From contig NZ_JAKNQQ010000007.1 in NCBI RefSeq assembly GCF_022662475.1, forward strand, positions 62,001 to 126,000: 64,000 bases of DNA. The letters are read 5' to 3'. The stretch's first letter is position 1, and every line of letters starts with the position of its first letter. The position numbers and the translations under genes are program-made. Shown here piece after piece: positions 8,618 to 18,300 of this stretch. Below the pieces are notes generated by a model. That model was not told where the DNA came from. It did no database searches and saw only the letters and a program-made list of their open reading frames with translations. The stretch is from Sphingomonas sp. TREG-RG-20F-R18-01. GTDB lineage: Bacteria > Pseudomonadota > Alphaproteobacteria > Sphingomonadales > Sphingomonadaceae.

Positions 8618-9291
8618 GCGGGCCGCGCGTGGTCGCGCGCCGCGTCGGCAAGGAAGCCGAGCCGGTCGTGATCATCGACAATTTTGCGCCGGATCCGCAA
8701 GCCCTTCGCGACTTCGCGGCCGGGCAGCCGTTCGTGCCGGCGGGGCGGCATTACCCGGGGATCAAGGCTGCGCTGCCGCCGGACTATATGCGGTCGCAGG
8801 GGCCGCTGATCGGCAAGATCCTGCGGGAGGTATTCGGCGTGCTGGGCAAGGTTTCGGTGCTGGAAGCCGACTTCTCGATCGTGACCGCCGCGTCCGACCA
8901 GCTATCGATCGAACAATGCCTGCCGCATGTCGATGCGCTGGAGCCCGGGAGGCTCGCGCTGGTCCAGTATCTGGTCCCGGAGGGGACCGACGGCACGGCG
9001 TTCTACCGGCATCGCGCGACCGGGTTCGAGACGGTCGATGCCGGGCGCAGCACGGCCTATTTCGCCAGTCTGCAGCGGGATCTGGCTGCGGCCGAAGCGG
9101 CACCCAGGTCCTATATCGCGGGGGATACCGCGCTATTCGAACAGACGGCGCTGGTTCCCGGTGTTTTCAACCGGGCGCTGCTGTATCGCGGCCGGATGCT
9201 CCATTCCGGTGCGATTGCGCGCGATGCCGCGCTGCCGGCCGATCCCGCACGCGGCCGGCTGACGGTCACCGGGTTTTTCGCGGCCGCCTGA
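8614..9291 (+). CDS. DUF6445 family protein (2OG-oxygenase-like)
   Basis: A 225-residue protein whose ATG overlaps the halogenase stop by four bases (ATGA), so the two are translationally coupled. It begins MSGPRVVARRVGKEAEPVVIIDNF and contains a conserved HVDALEPGRLALVQYL and a late LLYRGRMLHSGAI segment, with His residues spaced as in iron/2-oxoglutarate oxygenase-like folds. I recognise it as the DUF6445 type that accompanies tryptophan-halogenase-like genes in TonB receptor loci; biochemical function is not known. Probably acts together with the halogenase on the same small molecule or peptide. Confidence 0.75.
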   Translation: MSGPRVVARRVGKEAEPVVIIDNFAPDPQALRDFAAGQPFVPAGRHYPGIKAALPPDYMRSQGPLIGKILREVFGVLGKVSVLEADFSIVTAASDQLSIEQCLPHVDALEPGRLALVQYLVPEGTDGTAFYRHRATGFETVDAGRSTAYFASLQRDLAAAEAAPRSYIAGDTALFEQTALVPGVFNRALLYRGRMLHSGAIARDAALPADPARGRLTVTGFFAAA

Positions 9292-9391
9292 AAACGGGCA
9301 TCGTTCGTCCGGGTCCGCCCCGTGTGATCCGCCGACACCGACCGGGAGCGGAACGGTGGAGCGGACGTATCGCGGATGCCAAGGCGCGCGC

Positions 9392-11413
9392 TTACCCCCG
9401 CTTCGGCGGCTGGACCGCGAGATAGACCGTGCTCCACAGTTGCGCCGCGTTGGACTCGTCGACGTCCGCCTTGCCCGCGCCGAACGGAACCACGGTGTAA
9501 CGGCCATCCCGGTACGCCCAGGACCACAGCTCCGAACTCTGTACCGCGCGGGTTGCGCCGATCGCCTTCCACAAGGTGGTCTGCGCGCCCACGAGCCTTG
9601 CGCGCGTTGCCGCGGGAAGGTCGGCGCGCATCAATTGCCGTTCGAGCCCGGCCGCCAGCAAAGCCTGCTGCCACGACCACACCACCGCCCCGTGATATGC
9701 TCCGGCGGTAAAGCGCGCCTGCGTCGCTGCATCGGCAAAGGCGGCGTTGGCGACGACGAGCCCCACGTCGGTCATCAGCCCGGCAGGGAAGGGGCGCGTG
9801 ATCGCACCCACGAAGGTGTCGAGATCCGCCGGCGATGGCTGGCCGAACAACAGCGCGAACCCTTCGTCGGAATTGACGATCGGTACCGGGCTGCCGTCCG
9901 CGAGCAGCGACAGCGCATGAAAGACCAGTGATCCCTGCCCAAGTGCCGCAACCGGCCCGGCAGCGGGGACGCCGAGCGTCGTGGCATAGCGCCGGACCTG
10001 CGCCGCCGCGGTCGCCGCGGGAATCGAGACCTGGAACAGCCCGGGTGCCTTTGCCCGCCACGTCTGCGCCATTGCACTGGCCTGCGCGAACAGTGTCCGA
10101 TCGGCGGGGGTCACATAGGCGTTGAGCAGGCCGGCGCGCTGCAGCCGATCCGCCGCCTCGAGCGCGGCCGGAACCAGCGTCGCATTGACGTCATAGGCAT
10201 AGATGCCGCCGCCAAGCCCGTCATTGCTGTCCCGCCATTCGCCGGTCATGCGACCGGGTTTGATCGCGACCAGATTGCGCCAGGCCGGCGCTGCGGCGAA
10301 CGCCCGTCCTTGCGCGAGCACGAAGCGCAGGTTGCGGACCAGCGCCCTGCCGACCGGCTCGGTCTTGCCCGGCTGGCTCTCGCTTGCGAGGGGGGCGGCA
10401 AGATAAGCGCGTGCGCGTGCCTGGCCAGGGCCGAGCAGATAGTCCGCCGTGATCGGCCCGAGCATGTAATCGTCATCGACCATGCCATAATCGAGATCGG
10501 CGGCGGCACCGGCGCGGCCGGCCTTGCGGTTCTCGAGCACGGCGAACTCGCCGATCCCCTCCTCATGCGCGACCTCGCCACCCGGCGACAGCCGCGCGAT
10601 GACCGCGTTGAGCCCTGCTTCGATCGATCCCGTCTGGAGCGCGGGCATCAGCAGCCGCACCGACATCAGCGTATCACGTCCGAAATACGTGTCAAAACGC
10701 CACGACCCGGCCAGAAACTTCTCGCGATAGCTAAGGAAGGCGAGCGCATTGCGCGCTGCGGCGTCCTTCGCTGCCGTATCGTTGAGCAATTGCGCGAGCG
10801 GGATCGGCGTGAGCGGGGTTTCACCGGTCAGCGCGGTAATCTCGATCCGGATCCGGCCGTCCGCGCCGGCAACGATCGCGCCTTGCTCGATCCGCCCGCC
10901 GAGAACGCGCACCGCAAGCGCATAGCCCGGCGCGCCGTCGAGCCGCTGGCGACGATAGGTCAGGGTATTGCCGCTGATCTCGGGCGCTGTCGCAAGCTCC
11001 GCCGGGAAATGCCCGACCGCCTGATAGTCCCGCAGAAAACGGATGTTCGACAACACCGCCTGCCTGGGCACCAGGCGCGCCGCGTCGATGCTGGCGACCG
11101 CAAGGATCCCGTGCATCGCGCCACGAGTCAGCGGCACGGGCGCAGTATCGAGCTGCCAGGTCGCTGCCTTCTGTGTCGGTTGGAACCACAGTCCCACGCC
11201 GCTGTTCCCGGCCGGGAACGCCACCAGGATCCGCGGATCCGTGCCGTCGCGTAGGAGCAGATGCGCGGCAACGGCCTTGTCGCGGACGAACGCGTTGAGG
11301 TTCTTCCCCTCGACGACCTGATAGGCAAGCTCGGGGCGGGGGGCCTGTTGCGCGACGCTCCCGCTGGCCAGCGTAAGGAGCGCAGCGGTCGACAGCTGCA
11401 GGATCTTGTTCAT
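9392..11413 (-). CDS. Secreted six-hairpin glycosidase-like protein
   Basis: A 673-residue exported protein: signal peptide MNKILQLSTAALLTLASGS with cleavage near VAQ. The central region WRFDTYFGRDTLMSVRLLMPAL resembles the catalytic-domain entry of amylo-1,6-glucosidase/GH15-like (alpha,alpha)6 barrel enzymes, and Trp-rich helices follow (GEWRDSNDGLGGGIYAYDVNA, AYHGAVVWSWQQALLAAGLERQ). Acid residues GEWRDSN and ELWSW are candidates for catalysis. It lies 71 nt downstream of the TonB receptor stop and in the same direction, so both are probably one operon for uptake and cleavage of an oligosaccharide. Often annotated only as hypothetical; the exact glycosidic bond is unknown. Confidence 0.65.
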   Translation of the reverse strand: MNKILQLSTAALLTLASGSVAQQAPRPELAYQVVEGKNLNAFVRDKAVAAHLLLRDGTDPRILVAFPAGNSGVGLWFQPTQKAATWQLDTAPVPLTRGAMHGILAVASIDAARLVPRQAVLSNIRFLRDYQAVGHFPAELATAPEISGNTLTYRRQRLDGAPGYALAVRVLGGRIEQGAIVAGADGRIRIEITALTGETPLTPIPLAQLLNDTAAKDAAARNALAFLSYREKFLAGSWRFDTYFGRDTLMSVRLLMPALQTGSIEAGLNAVIARLSPGGEVAHEEGIGEFAVLENRKAGRAGAAADLDYGMVDDDYMLGPITADYLLGPGQARARAYLAAPLASESQPGKTEPVGRALVRNLRFVLAQGRAFAAAPAWRNLVAIKPGRMTGEWRDSNDGLGGGIYAYDVNATLVPAALEAADRLQRAGLLNAYVTPADRTLFAQASAMAQTWRAKAPGLFQVSIPAATAAAQVRRYATTLGVPAAGPVAALGQGSLVFHALSLLADGSPVPIVNSDEGFALLFGQPSPADLDTFVGAITRPFPAGLMTDVGLVVANAAFADAATQARFTAGAYHGAVVWSWQQALLAAGLERQLMRADLPAATRARLVGAQTTLWKAIGATRAVQSSELWSWAYRDGRYTVVPFGAGKADVDESNAAQLWSTVYLAVQPPKRG

Positions 11414-11484
11414 TTCGCCATTCCCTCAGCAAACGGGCGGGTGACGCGTTGCCACGTCCCCGCCCGCCGGTCTTGCCGTATCGT

Positions 11485-14016
11485 TCAGAACTTCATCGTG
11501 ATCGTGCCGCCGTAGGTCGTCCCGACGATCCCGCGGGCGTAGAAATAGCCGTCGTTGATCGCCTGCGTCTGGCCCTGGCGCGGGTTGCCTTCGGTCAGGC
11601 CGATGACGTTGAAGATGTTGTCCGCGTTGAAGCTCGCCTGGAGCTGCTTGGTCAGGTTGAAGGTGATCCCGGCGCTGGTCACGCCATAGCTCGGCAGCGC
11701 GACCCCATTGCCCGCGTCCGCGAAGATCCGGCCGATGTACTTATAGCGGCCGTACACTTCGCCAAGACCGTGCGGCAGCTTGATCGACGGCGTGATCGTG
11801 AACAGCTTGGCCGGGGTGCGTTCCGGACGATTGCCGGTAAAGCCCGACTGGTTGGCGCCGTTGATCTGCAGGTTGACCAGTTTGGGCTCTTGGAAGACGC
11901 CTTGGAGATCGATCGAGAACCAGTTGATCGGCCGCACGCTGGCATCGATCTCGATCCCGCGGGTCTTGAGATCGGCGTTGATGTTGCTCTGCACCGCCGG
12001 GTTCAGCGGATCGGCGAAGTTGTAGTTCTGGTTCTTGAAGTTGGTGCGGAACACCGTGGCCGACCCGCTGAACAGACGGCCGTAATTGTAGCGGACGCCT
12101 GCCTCGTAGAGCTCGATCGTCGTGATCGGATCGGTGGTATTGGTCTGGAACCCCTTGGCGTAGCGCGCATACAGCGCGAAGCGCGGCGTGATCAGATAGT
12201 TGGCGCCGACCGTATAGGCGGCCTTGGCGCGCGTGCGGTGGAGCGTCGTATAGGTGCCGTCGAAGGTCGATCCGACCGTGCGCACCACGCCGACGACGCC
12301 CGGCTGGACCGGCTGGTTGACCAGCGCCGCATTGCCGTCGATCGCGGTCGCGTCGTCATTCTCCCAGCGGATGCCGCCGTCGATGTGCAGATCGCCGAAC
12401 GAGAGTTCGTCGTTCGCGTAGAGCGAAACCGCCGAATTTTTGCGGACGCGGATGCCAGCGCCCCAGTCGCCATAGGAGACCAGGCCGTTGTCGCTCAGCG
12501 TGCCGACCACCGCATTAGCCGCGTTGAGCGCGACGATGTCGTAGATGTCGCTGTTGGTCTTGACGTCGTTGACGACGCTCGCGGTCGCGGACTGGTCCTG
12601 CGAAGTCTTGACGTTGTAGTACATCACGCCGACCGTGAGCGAGTTCTTGAAATTGCCGTGGTCGACGTCCCAGCGGCCACCGACGTTGAGCCCGAAATCG
12701 CGTCCGTCGATAGAATCGTGGTTGAGCGTCGTACGCTGCAGGAAGCCGTTGCCGTTGAGCGCGTTGAGCGTTGAGGCCTGATCCGATCCGATCAGCACCC
12801 CGGTGCGCAGGTCCTTGATCCCGAAGTGAGTCGCGTTCGGGAAGGCGGCCTGTCCGGCGGTCAGCAGGTCGTTGATCGGCGAGGAGGCGCCTGGCGTCAG
12901 ATAGGAGAGCGCGCTGGCGAGGCCTGCGTTGCCAGTCCCGGACCCGGGGAACAGGCCGTTGAAGTCATACGAATACTTCAGATAGCGCGTGTGCAGGAAC
13001 AGGTTGATCGAATCGCTCGCCGGCTTTTCGATGTCGAACCGGACCTGCGCGGTCTTGGCGACGATCCCCTGGTCGTAGCGGAACGGGCGGAAACCGCTGG
13101 CGTGCGCATTGGTCGACACCGGTACCGCGATGTTGGTGAAGGCGTCTCCGCCGACATTGCCGAACTGCGTGTCGAGGCTGGGGATGCCGGCGGGCTTGCC
13201 GTTGGTGAAGCGATAGGGCTGGTCGGCATAATAGGCGTTCTTGACCTCGCCACCCTTGGCCGAGAGGCTCATGTAGCCGCCACCGTCGAACTTGTATTCC
13301 AGCGTGCCCTTGATCCGCCAGCCCGGATAATCGAACGGATTGTCGCGGACGCCGGGGCTCGACTGGACATAGCCGCCCACGTTGAACGCGAGCTTGTCGC
13401 TGATCGGCTGCGAGTAATAGAAATCGCCGCGCTTGAGGCCGTAATTATAGGCGGTGACGCGCGCCATGCCCTCGGCATGGTCGAAATTGGGGCGCTTGGA
13501 GACGAAGTTGATCGTCGCGCCGGCGCCATTGACGGTAAGCACGCCCGACGACCCGCCCTTGACCGCCTCGAGCCGGTCGATCGTCAGATCCTGATCGAAG
13601 AAGAAGTCGGCGCCGCCGCCGCTGTAGAGGATCGGCAGGCCGTCTTCCTCAAGCTGGACGAAGCGTTGCCCGCCGCCCTGCAGGCCGCGGACGGAATAGT
13701 TGTTCGAGACCGAACCCGCCGTGCTCTCGACGAAGATGCCCGGGACGAGCTCGAGCATGTCGGCGGTCGAGCGCGGCGCCTTGCGGTCGATGTCCGCGCG
13801 CGAGGCGAGCGTGATGTCGGCGGATGCGGTGATCAGCGGGCGGTTCCGGCTCGTCTGGCCGGTCACGACGATATCCTGATTGTCCGCGGGGGCAGCTTGT
13901 GCCGCGTCCTGGACTGGAGCGGCGTCCTGCGGTGTTGCCGTTTGCGCAAGCGCCGGAACGGCGATCGTTGCGCTGCCTGCGAACAGGAGGCTGCGGATGG
14001 TACGACGGTTACGCAA
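11485..14016 (-). CDS. TonB-dependent outer-membrane receptor
   Basis: An 843-residue receptor for energy-driven import across the outer membrane. I choose the TTG at 14016, preceded by GAGGGG 7 nt upstream and giving the signal peptide LRNRRTIRSLLFAGSATIAV ... PALAQ; an in-frame start at 14103 would only prepend a non-signal stretch. The plug domain is visible (DIVVTGQTSRN as TonB-box neighbourhood, RADIDRKAPRSTADMLELVPG, YSVRGLQGGGQRFVQLEEDG, DRLEAVKGGSSGVLTVNGAG). The barrel ends with the typical aromatic terminus TYGGTITMKF. A LacI-type operator lies at 14089-14104, about 75 nt upstream, which supports carbohydrate import. It heads the operon with the secreted glycosidase-like gene. Confidence 0.93.
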   Translation of the reverse strand: MRNRRTIRSLLFAGSATIAVPALAQTATPQDAAPVQDAAQAAPADNQDIVVTGQTSRNRPLITASADITLASRADIDRKAPRSTADMLELVPGIFVESTAGSVSNNYSVRGLQGGGQRFVQLEEDGLPILYSGGGADFFFDQDLTIDRLEAVKGGSSGVLTVNGAGATINFVSKRPNFDHAEGMARVTAYNYGLKRGDFYYSQPISDKLAFNVGGYVQSSPGVRDNPFDYPGWRIKGTLEYKFDGGGYMSLSAKGGEVKNAYYADQPYRFTNGKPAGIPSLDTQFGNVGGDAFTNIAVPVSTNAHASGFRPFRYDQGIVAKTAQVRFDIEKPASDSINLFLHTRYLKYSYDFNGLFPGSGTGNAGLASALSYLTPGASSPINDLLTAGQAAFPNATHFGIKDLRTGVLIGSDQASTLNALNGNGFLQRTTLNHDSIDGRDFGLNVGGRWDVDHGNFKNSLTVGVMYYNVKTSQDQSATASVVNDVKTNSDIYDIVALNAANAVVGTLSDNGLVSYGDWGAGIRVRKNSAVSLYANDELSFGDLHIDGGIRWENDDATAIDGNAALVNQPVQPGVVGVVRTVGSTFDGTYTTLHRTRAKAAYTVGANYLITPRFALYARYAKGFQTNTTDPITTIELYEAGVRYNYGRLFSGSATVFRTNFKNQNYNFADPLNPAVQSNINADLKTRGIEIDASVRPINWFSIDLQGVFQEPKLVNLQINGANQSGFTGNRPERTPAKLFTITPSIKLPHGLGEVYGRYKYIGRIFADAGNGVALPSYGVTSAGITFNLTKQLQASFNADNIFNVIGLTEGNPRQGQTQAINDGYFYARGIVGTTYGGTITMKF

Positions 14017-14088
14017 CGGGAATCCCCTCAAACGATCGGCCTTCTTGTGAAGCCGGTGTAACGATGATGGCGCGCAAATCTCAAAACC

Positions 14089-14104
14089 GGCAATCGTTTG
14101 CAAC
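14089..14104. promoter_or_regulatory. LacI-type operator palindrome (site 2)
   Basis: GGCAATCGTTTGCAAC contains the near-perfect inverted repeat GCAA-TCGT-TTGC around a central CG. It lies 73 nt upstream of the TonB receptor start and matches site 1 (6919-6934) over 11 contiguous bases. A site of this form close to a promoter fits repression by the LacI protein encoded at 5864-6865 (inferred). Confidence 0.6.
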
Positions 14105-14279
14105 TTGCGCTTCCGTAATCTTTACCATTTGTGCAGGAGGGTGACATTTGCGTCACACCCAAGCGGGTTGCGCGGCGTCTTTCACAAGGAGGGCGTTTCG
14201 GCGCGCCGGGTCGCCCGCGGGTTGCGCTACCGGAATGCAGGCCTGCGGTACGGATCTCTCGCCAGCCGTTTTGCGAGCG

Positions 14280-15200
14280 TCACGCGGCCGGATGGGCGTC
14301 CGTTTGTGCGCTACCGGCGGTTCGGACGATCTTGAGGAAATGCTCCCCCGACAGCGACGGCGTGTCCGCATGGACCAGCCACATCGCCGACGTCGCGCGA
14401 TCGTCGAGGAGCGGGACGTATACCAGGCCGGCCGATTGCAGCGCGGAAAGCGATTCCGCGACGATGGTGATCCCGACCCCGGCCGCGACGAGCCCGAGCA
14501 GGGTCGACACTTCCCGCACGCTTTGCGCTACCAGCGGTTCGACCCCGGCATTGCGCATCAGTGCGAAGAGCGCCTCGGTAAAACCCCCGCTGCGGTCGCT
14601 GGCGTAGACCACCAAGGAATGATCGCTCAAGTCGGACAGGCGCAACCCCGCACGGTTGGACAGCGGATGGTCGGGCCGCATCGCGACGACCAGCCGTTCG
14701 CTGAGGATCAAAGTAGCGGTAAGGCCCTGCGCCAGAACCGGGCGGGCTGCGCTGCGCAGGAACCCGAGGTCGAGCAGCCCGTCGACAAGCGCTTCGATCT
14801 GCGCGGGACCCGCGACTTCGGTCAGCGATAGCTGTACGTCGGGATAGTGCTGCCGGAACGCGTGGATCGCCGCCGCGACCTGTGGAATGAACGGCGCGGA
14901 CGCATTGAAGCCGATCCGCAGGTCGCCAAGCTCCCCCTGCGCGGCGCGGCGCGCGATCAGCACCGCGCGATCGGCTTCCTCCAGCGTACGCCGCGCCGCT
15001 TCGAGAAACAGCGCCCCGGCGGGGGTCAGCGCGACTCGTCGGCTGGTGCGTTCGAGCAGCAGCACCCCCAATTCCTCCTCGAGCAGGCGGATCTGCTGGC
15101 TGAGCGGTGGTTGCGAAATACCGAGATGCGCGGCCGCCCGGGCAAAGTGAAGGTCGGTGGCGACCTGAACGAAGTACCGAAGGTGGCGCAATTCCATCAA
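14280..15200 (-). CDS. LysR-family transcriptional regulator
   Basis: A 306-residue regulator. Residues 1-60 are the winged helix-turn-helix (MELRHLRYFVQVATDLHFAR, AAAHLGISQPPLSQQIRLLEEELG). The rest is the two-lobed effector domain (GELGDLRIGFNASAPF ... GLLDLGFLRSAARP ... VSTLLGLVAAGVGITIVAESL). The start may be the first or second Met. It is divergent from the RND efflux operon across a 182-nt gap containing an AT-rich segment with GTCT/AGAC arms, the usual arrangement for a LysR protein controlling its neighbour. The efflux inducer is unknown. Confidence 0.92.
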   Translation of the reverse strand: MMELRHLRYFVQVATDLHFARAAAHLGISQPPLSQQIRLLEEELGVLLLERTSRRVALTPAGALFLEAARRTLEEADRAVLIARRAAQGELGDLRIGFNASAPFIPQVAAAIHAFRQHYPDVQLSLTEVAGPAQIEALVDGLLDLGFLRSAARPVLAQGLTATLILSERLVVAMRPDHPLSNRAGLRLSDLSDHSLVVYASDRSGGFTEALFALMRNAGVEPLVAQSVREVSTLLGLVAAGVGITIVAESLSALQSAGLVYVPLLDDRATSAMWLVHADTPSLSGEHFLKIVRTAGSAQTDAHPAA

Positions 15201-15382
15201 TAGCTTTTACGTCTCAATCATGTGGGAAACAATATTAGACACACCAGCAACATTGGCCGAATGGTGCAGTGCCGCATCGGTCCCGGTGATGGTCAACGCA
15301 TAGCTCAGGTGTCCTCCCCAAGCATGAACGATCGTTCCAAGCACGGGCCCGCCCAAGCCCCGACCCTTCGCAGAAGCGCCGC

Positions 15383-18300
15383 ATGATCGGGATCGTCCGC
15401 GTCGCGTTGATGCGTCCGTTGACGTTCATCGTCATGGCGATCCTGATCGCGATCGTCGGCGTGCTCGCCGCGATCCGGACGCCGGTCGACATCTTCCCCG
15501 ACATTCGCGTGCCGGTGATCGCGACCGCGTGGCAGTATAGCGGGCTTTCGCCCGACGAGATGTCGGGCCGGATCATCACCCCGTTCGAACGCGTGCTGAC
15601 GACGACGGTCAACGACATCGACCATATCGAAAGCCAGTCGCTTCCCGGCATCGGCGTCGTGAAGATTTATTTCCAGCCGGGCGCCGACGTCCGCACCGCG
15701 ACCGCGCAGGTCACCTCTGTCTCGCAAACAGTGCTCAAGCAGCTTCCGCCTGGCGTCACGCCACCGCTGGTGCTCAACTACAGCGCGTCCACCGTGCCGA
15801 TCGTCCAGCTCGCTCTGTCGGGAACGGGGCTGTCCGAGGGCAAGATGTTCGATCTCGCGGTCAACCAGGTCCGCCCCGGGCTGGTGACCGTGCCCGGCGC
15901 GGCGATCCCCTATCCGTCGGGTGGCAAGACGCGGCAGATCCAGATCGATCTCGACCCGGAGGCGCTCCAGTCGAAGGGACTGTCGGCGCAGGACGTCGGC
16001 AATGCGATCGCCGCGCAGAACCAGATCAACCCCGCGGGTTTCGCCAAGATCGGTGGGTTCCAGTATAGCGTCCGGCTCAACAACGCGCCGGGATCGATCG
16101 AGGAACTCAACAGCATCCCGGTCAAGGTCGCCAATGGCGCGACCATCTACATGCGCGACGTGGCGCATGTCCGCGACGGTTCCGCACCGCAGACCAACGT
16201 CGTCCATGTCGACGGATCGCGCTCGGTGATCATGACCGTGCTCAAGAACGGTGCGACCTCGACGCTCGCGATCGTGCAGGGGATCAAGGACGCGCTGCCC
16301 AGGATTCAGGAGACGCTGCCGGCGGCGCTCAAGATCGTGCCGATCGGCGACCAGTCGCTGTTCGTGAAGGCGGCGGTCGAGGGTGTGGTCAAGGAAGGCG
16401 CGATCGCGGCGGCGCTGACCTCGCTCATGATCCTGCTGTTCCTCGGCTCGTGGCGCTCGACCGTGATCATCGCGATCTCGATTCCGCTCGCGATCCTCGC
16501 GGCGATCATCGGGCTGGCGGTGACGGGCAACACGCTCAACACCATGACGCTCGGCGGGCTCAGCCTCGCGGTCGGCATCCTGGTCGACGACGCGACGGTT
16601 ACGATCGAGAACATCAACTGGCACCTCGAACAAGGCAAGCCGGTGATGCAGGCGATCCTCGACGGCGCGGCGCAGATCGTGACGCCCGCGTTCGTCTCGC
16701 TGCTGTGCATCTGCATCGTGTTCGTGCCGATGTTTTTCCTGCCCGGCGTCGCGGGGTTCCTGTTCGTGCCGCTCGCGCTCGCGGTGGTGTTCGCGATGAT
16801 CGCGTCGTTCATCCTGTCGCGCACGCTCGTGCCGACGATGGCGATGTATCTGCTCAAACCGCACGCCCCGGGGCATGAGCATGAGGCGGGAACGCCCGGA
16901 TCGCGCAACCCGCTGGTCCGCTTCCAGCGCGGGTTCGAGCATCGCTTCGAACGCTTCCGCCTGAGCTACGGGGGGATGCTCGAGCGGGTACTGGCGACGC
17001 CAAAGCCGTTCGTGATCGGCTTCCTCGCGGTCGTGCTGCTGTCGTTCCTGCTGACGCCGTTCCTCGGGCAGAACTTCTTCCCCGCGGTCGATGCGGGGCA
17101 GATGGCGCTGCACGTGCGCGCGCCGGTCGGCTCGCGGATCGAGCAGACCTCCGCGCAGTTCGACCTGATCGAGCGACGGATCCGCCAGATCGTCCCGGCG
17201 AACGAGCTCGTCTCGGTGGTCGACAACATCGGGCTGCCGGTCAGCTCGATCAACACGACCTACAACAATTCGGGCACGGTCGGGCCGCAGGATGGCGACA
17301 TATTGATCCAGCTGTCGAAGGACCACGCGCCGACCGCCGAGTACGTCCGCCAGCTGCGCGAGCGGCTGCCGCGCGATTTCCCGGGCTCGACCTTCTCGTT
17401 CCTGCCCGCCGACATCACCAGCCAGATCCTCAACTTCGGTGCACCGGCCCCGATCGACATCCAGATCTCGGGCAAGGATGCCAAGGCGAACCAGGCCTAT
17501 GCGCGGATGATCCTGCGGCGGATCGCCGCGATCCCGGGCGTGGCGGACGGGCGGATCCAGCAATCCGCGCGCTATCCCCAGCTCAACGTCAACGTCGATC
17601 GCAGCCGGATCGGGCAATACGGCCTGACCGAGCGCGACGTCACCACCAGTGTCGCAAGCTCGCTCGCGGGGACATCGCAGACCGCGCCGGTGTTCTTCCT
17701 CAGCCCCGAGAATGGCGTCTCCTATCCGGTCGTCGCGCAGGCGCCCGAATATCGCGTCGGGTCGATGGACGACCTTGCGAGCATCCCGGTGACGGGCGCG
17801 GACGGGACGTCGCAAGTGCTTGGCGGGATCGGCACGATCGTCCGGTCGAACGGCGCGGCGGTGGTCTCGCATTACAACATCGCGCCGGTGACGGACATTT
17901 ACGCGACCCCGGCGGGGCGGGATCTCGGCGCGGTCGCGGGCGACATCAAGGCGGTGCTCGCGGAGCTGAAGGACAAGGCCCCCAAGGGCGCGACCGTCAC
18001 GCTGCGCGGGCAATATGCGACGATGAACGGGGCGTTCTCGGGCCTGGGCTTCGGGCTGCTCGGCGCGATCGTGCTGATCTATTTGCTGATCGTCGTCAAT
18101 TTTCAGAGCTGGCTCGATCCGTTCGTGATCATCACCGCGCTGCCGGGAGCACTTGCCGGGATCGTGTGGATGCTGTTCGCGACGGGGACGACGCTGTCGG
18201 TCCCGGCGTTGACCGGCGCGATCATGTGCATGGGCGTCGCGACCGCCAACGCGATCCTGGTCGTCAGCTTCGCGCGCGAGCGGCTGGCCGAACTGGGCGA

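Noticed and set aside
14141-14156. GTGAC-N6-GTCAC palindrome upstream of the TonB receptor
   Set aside because: Short arms and no second copy; could be chance, so not listed as a regulator site.
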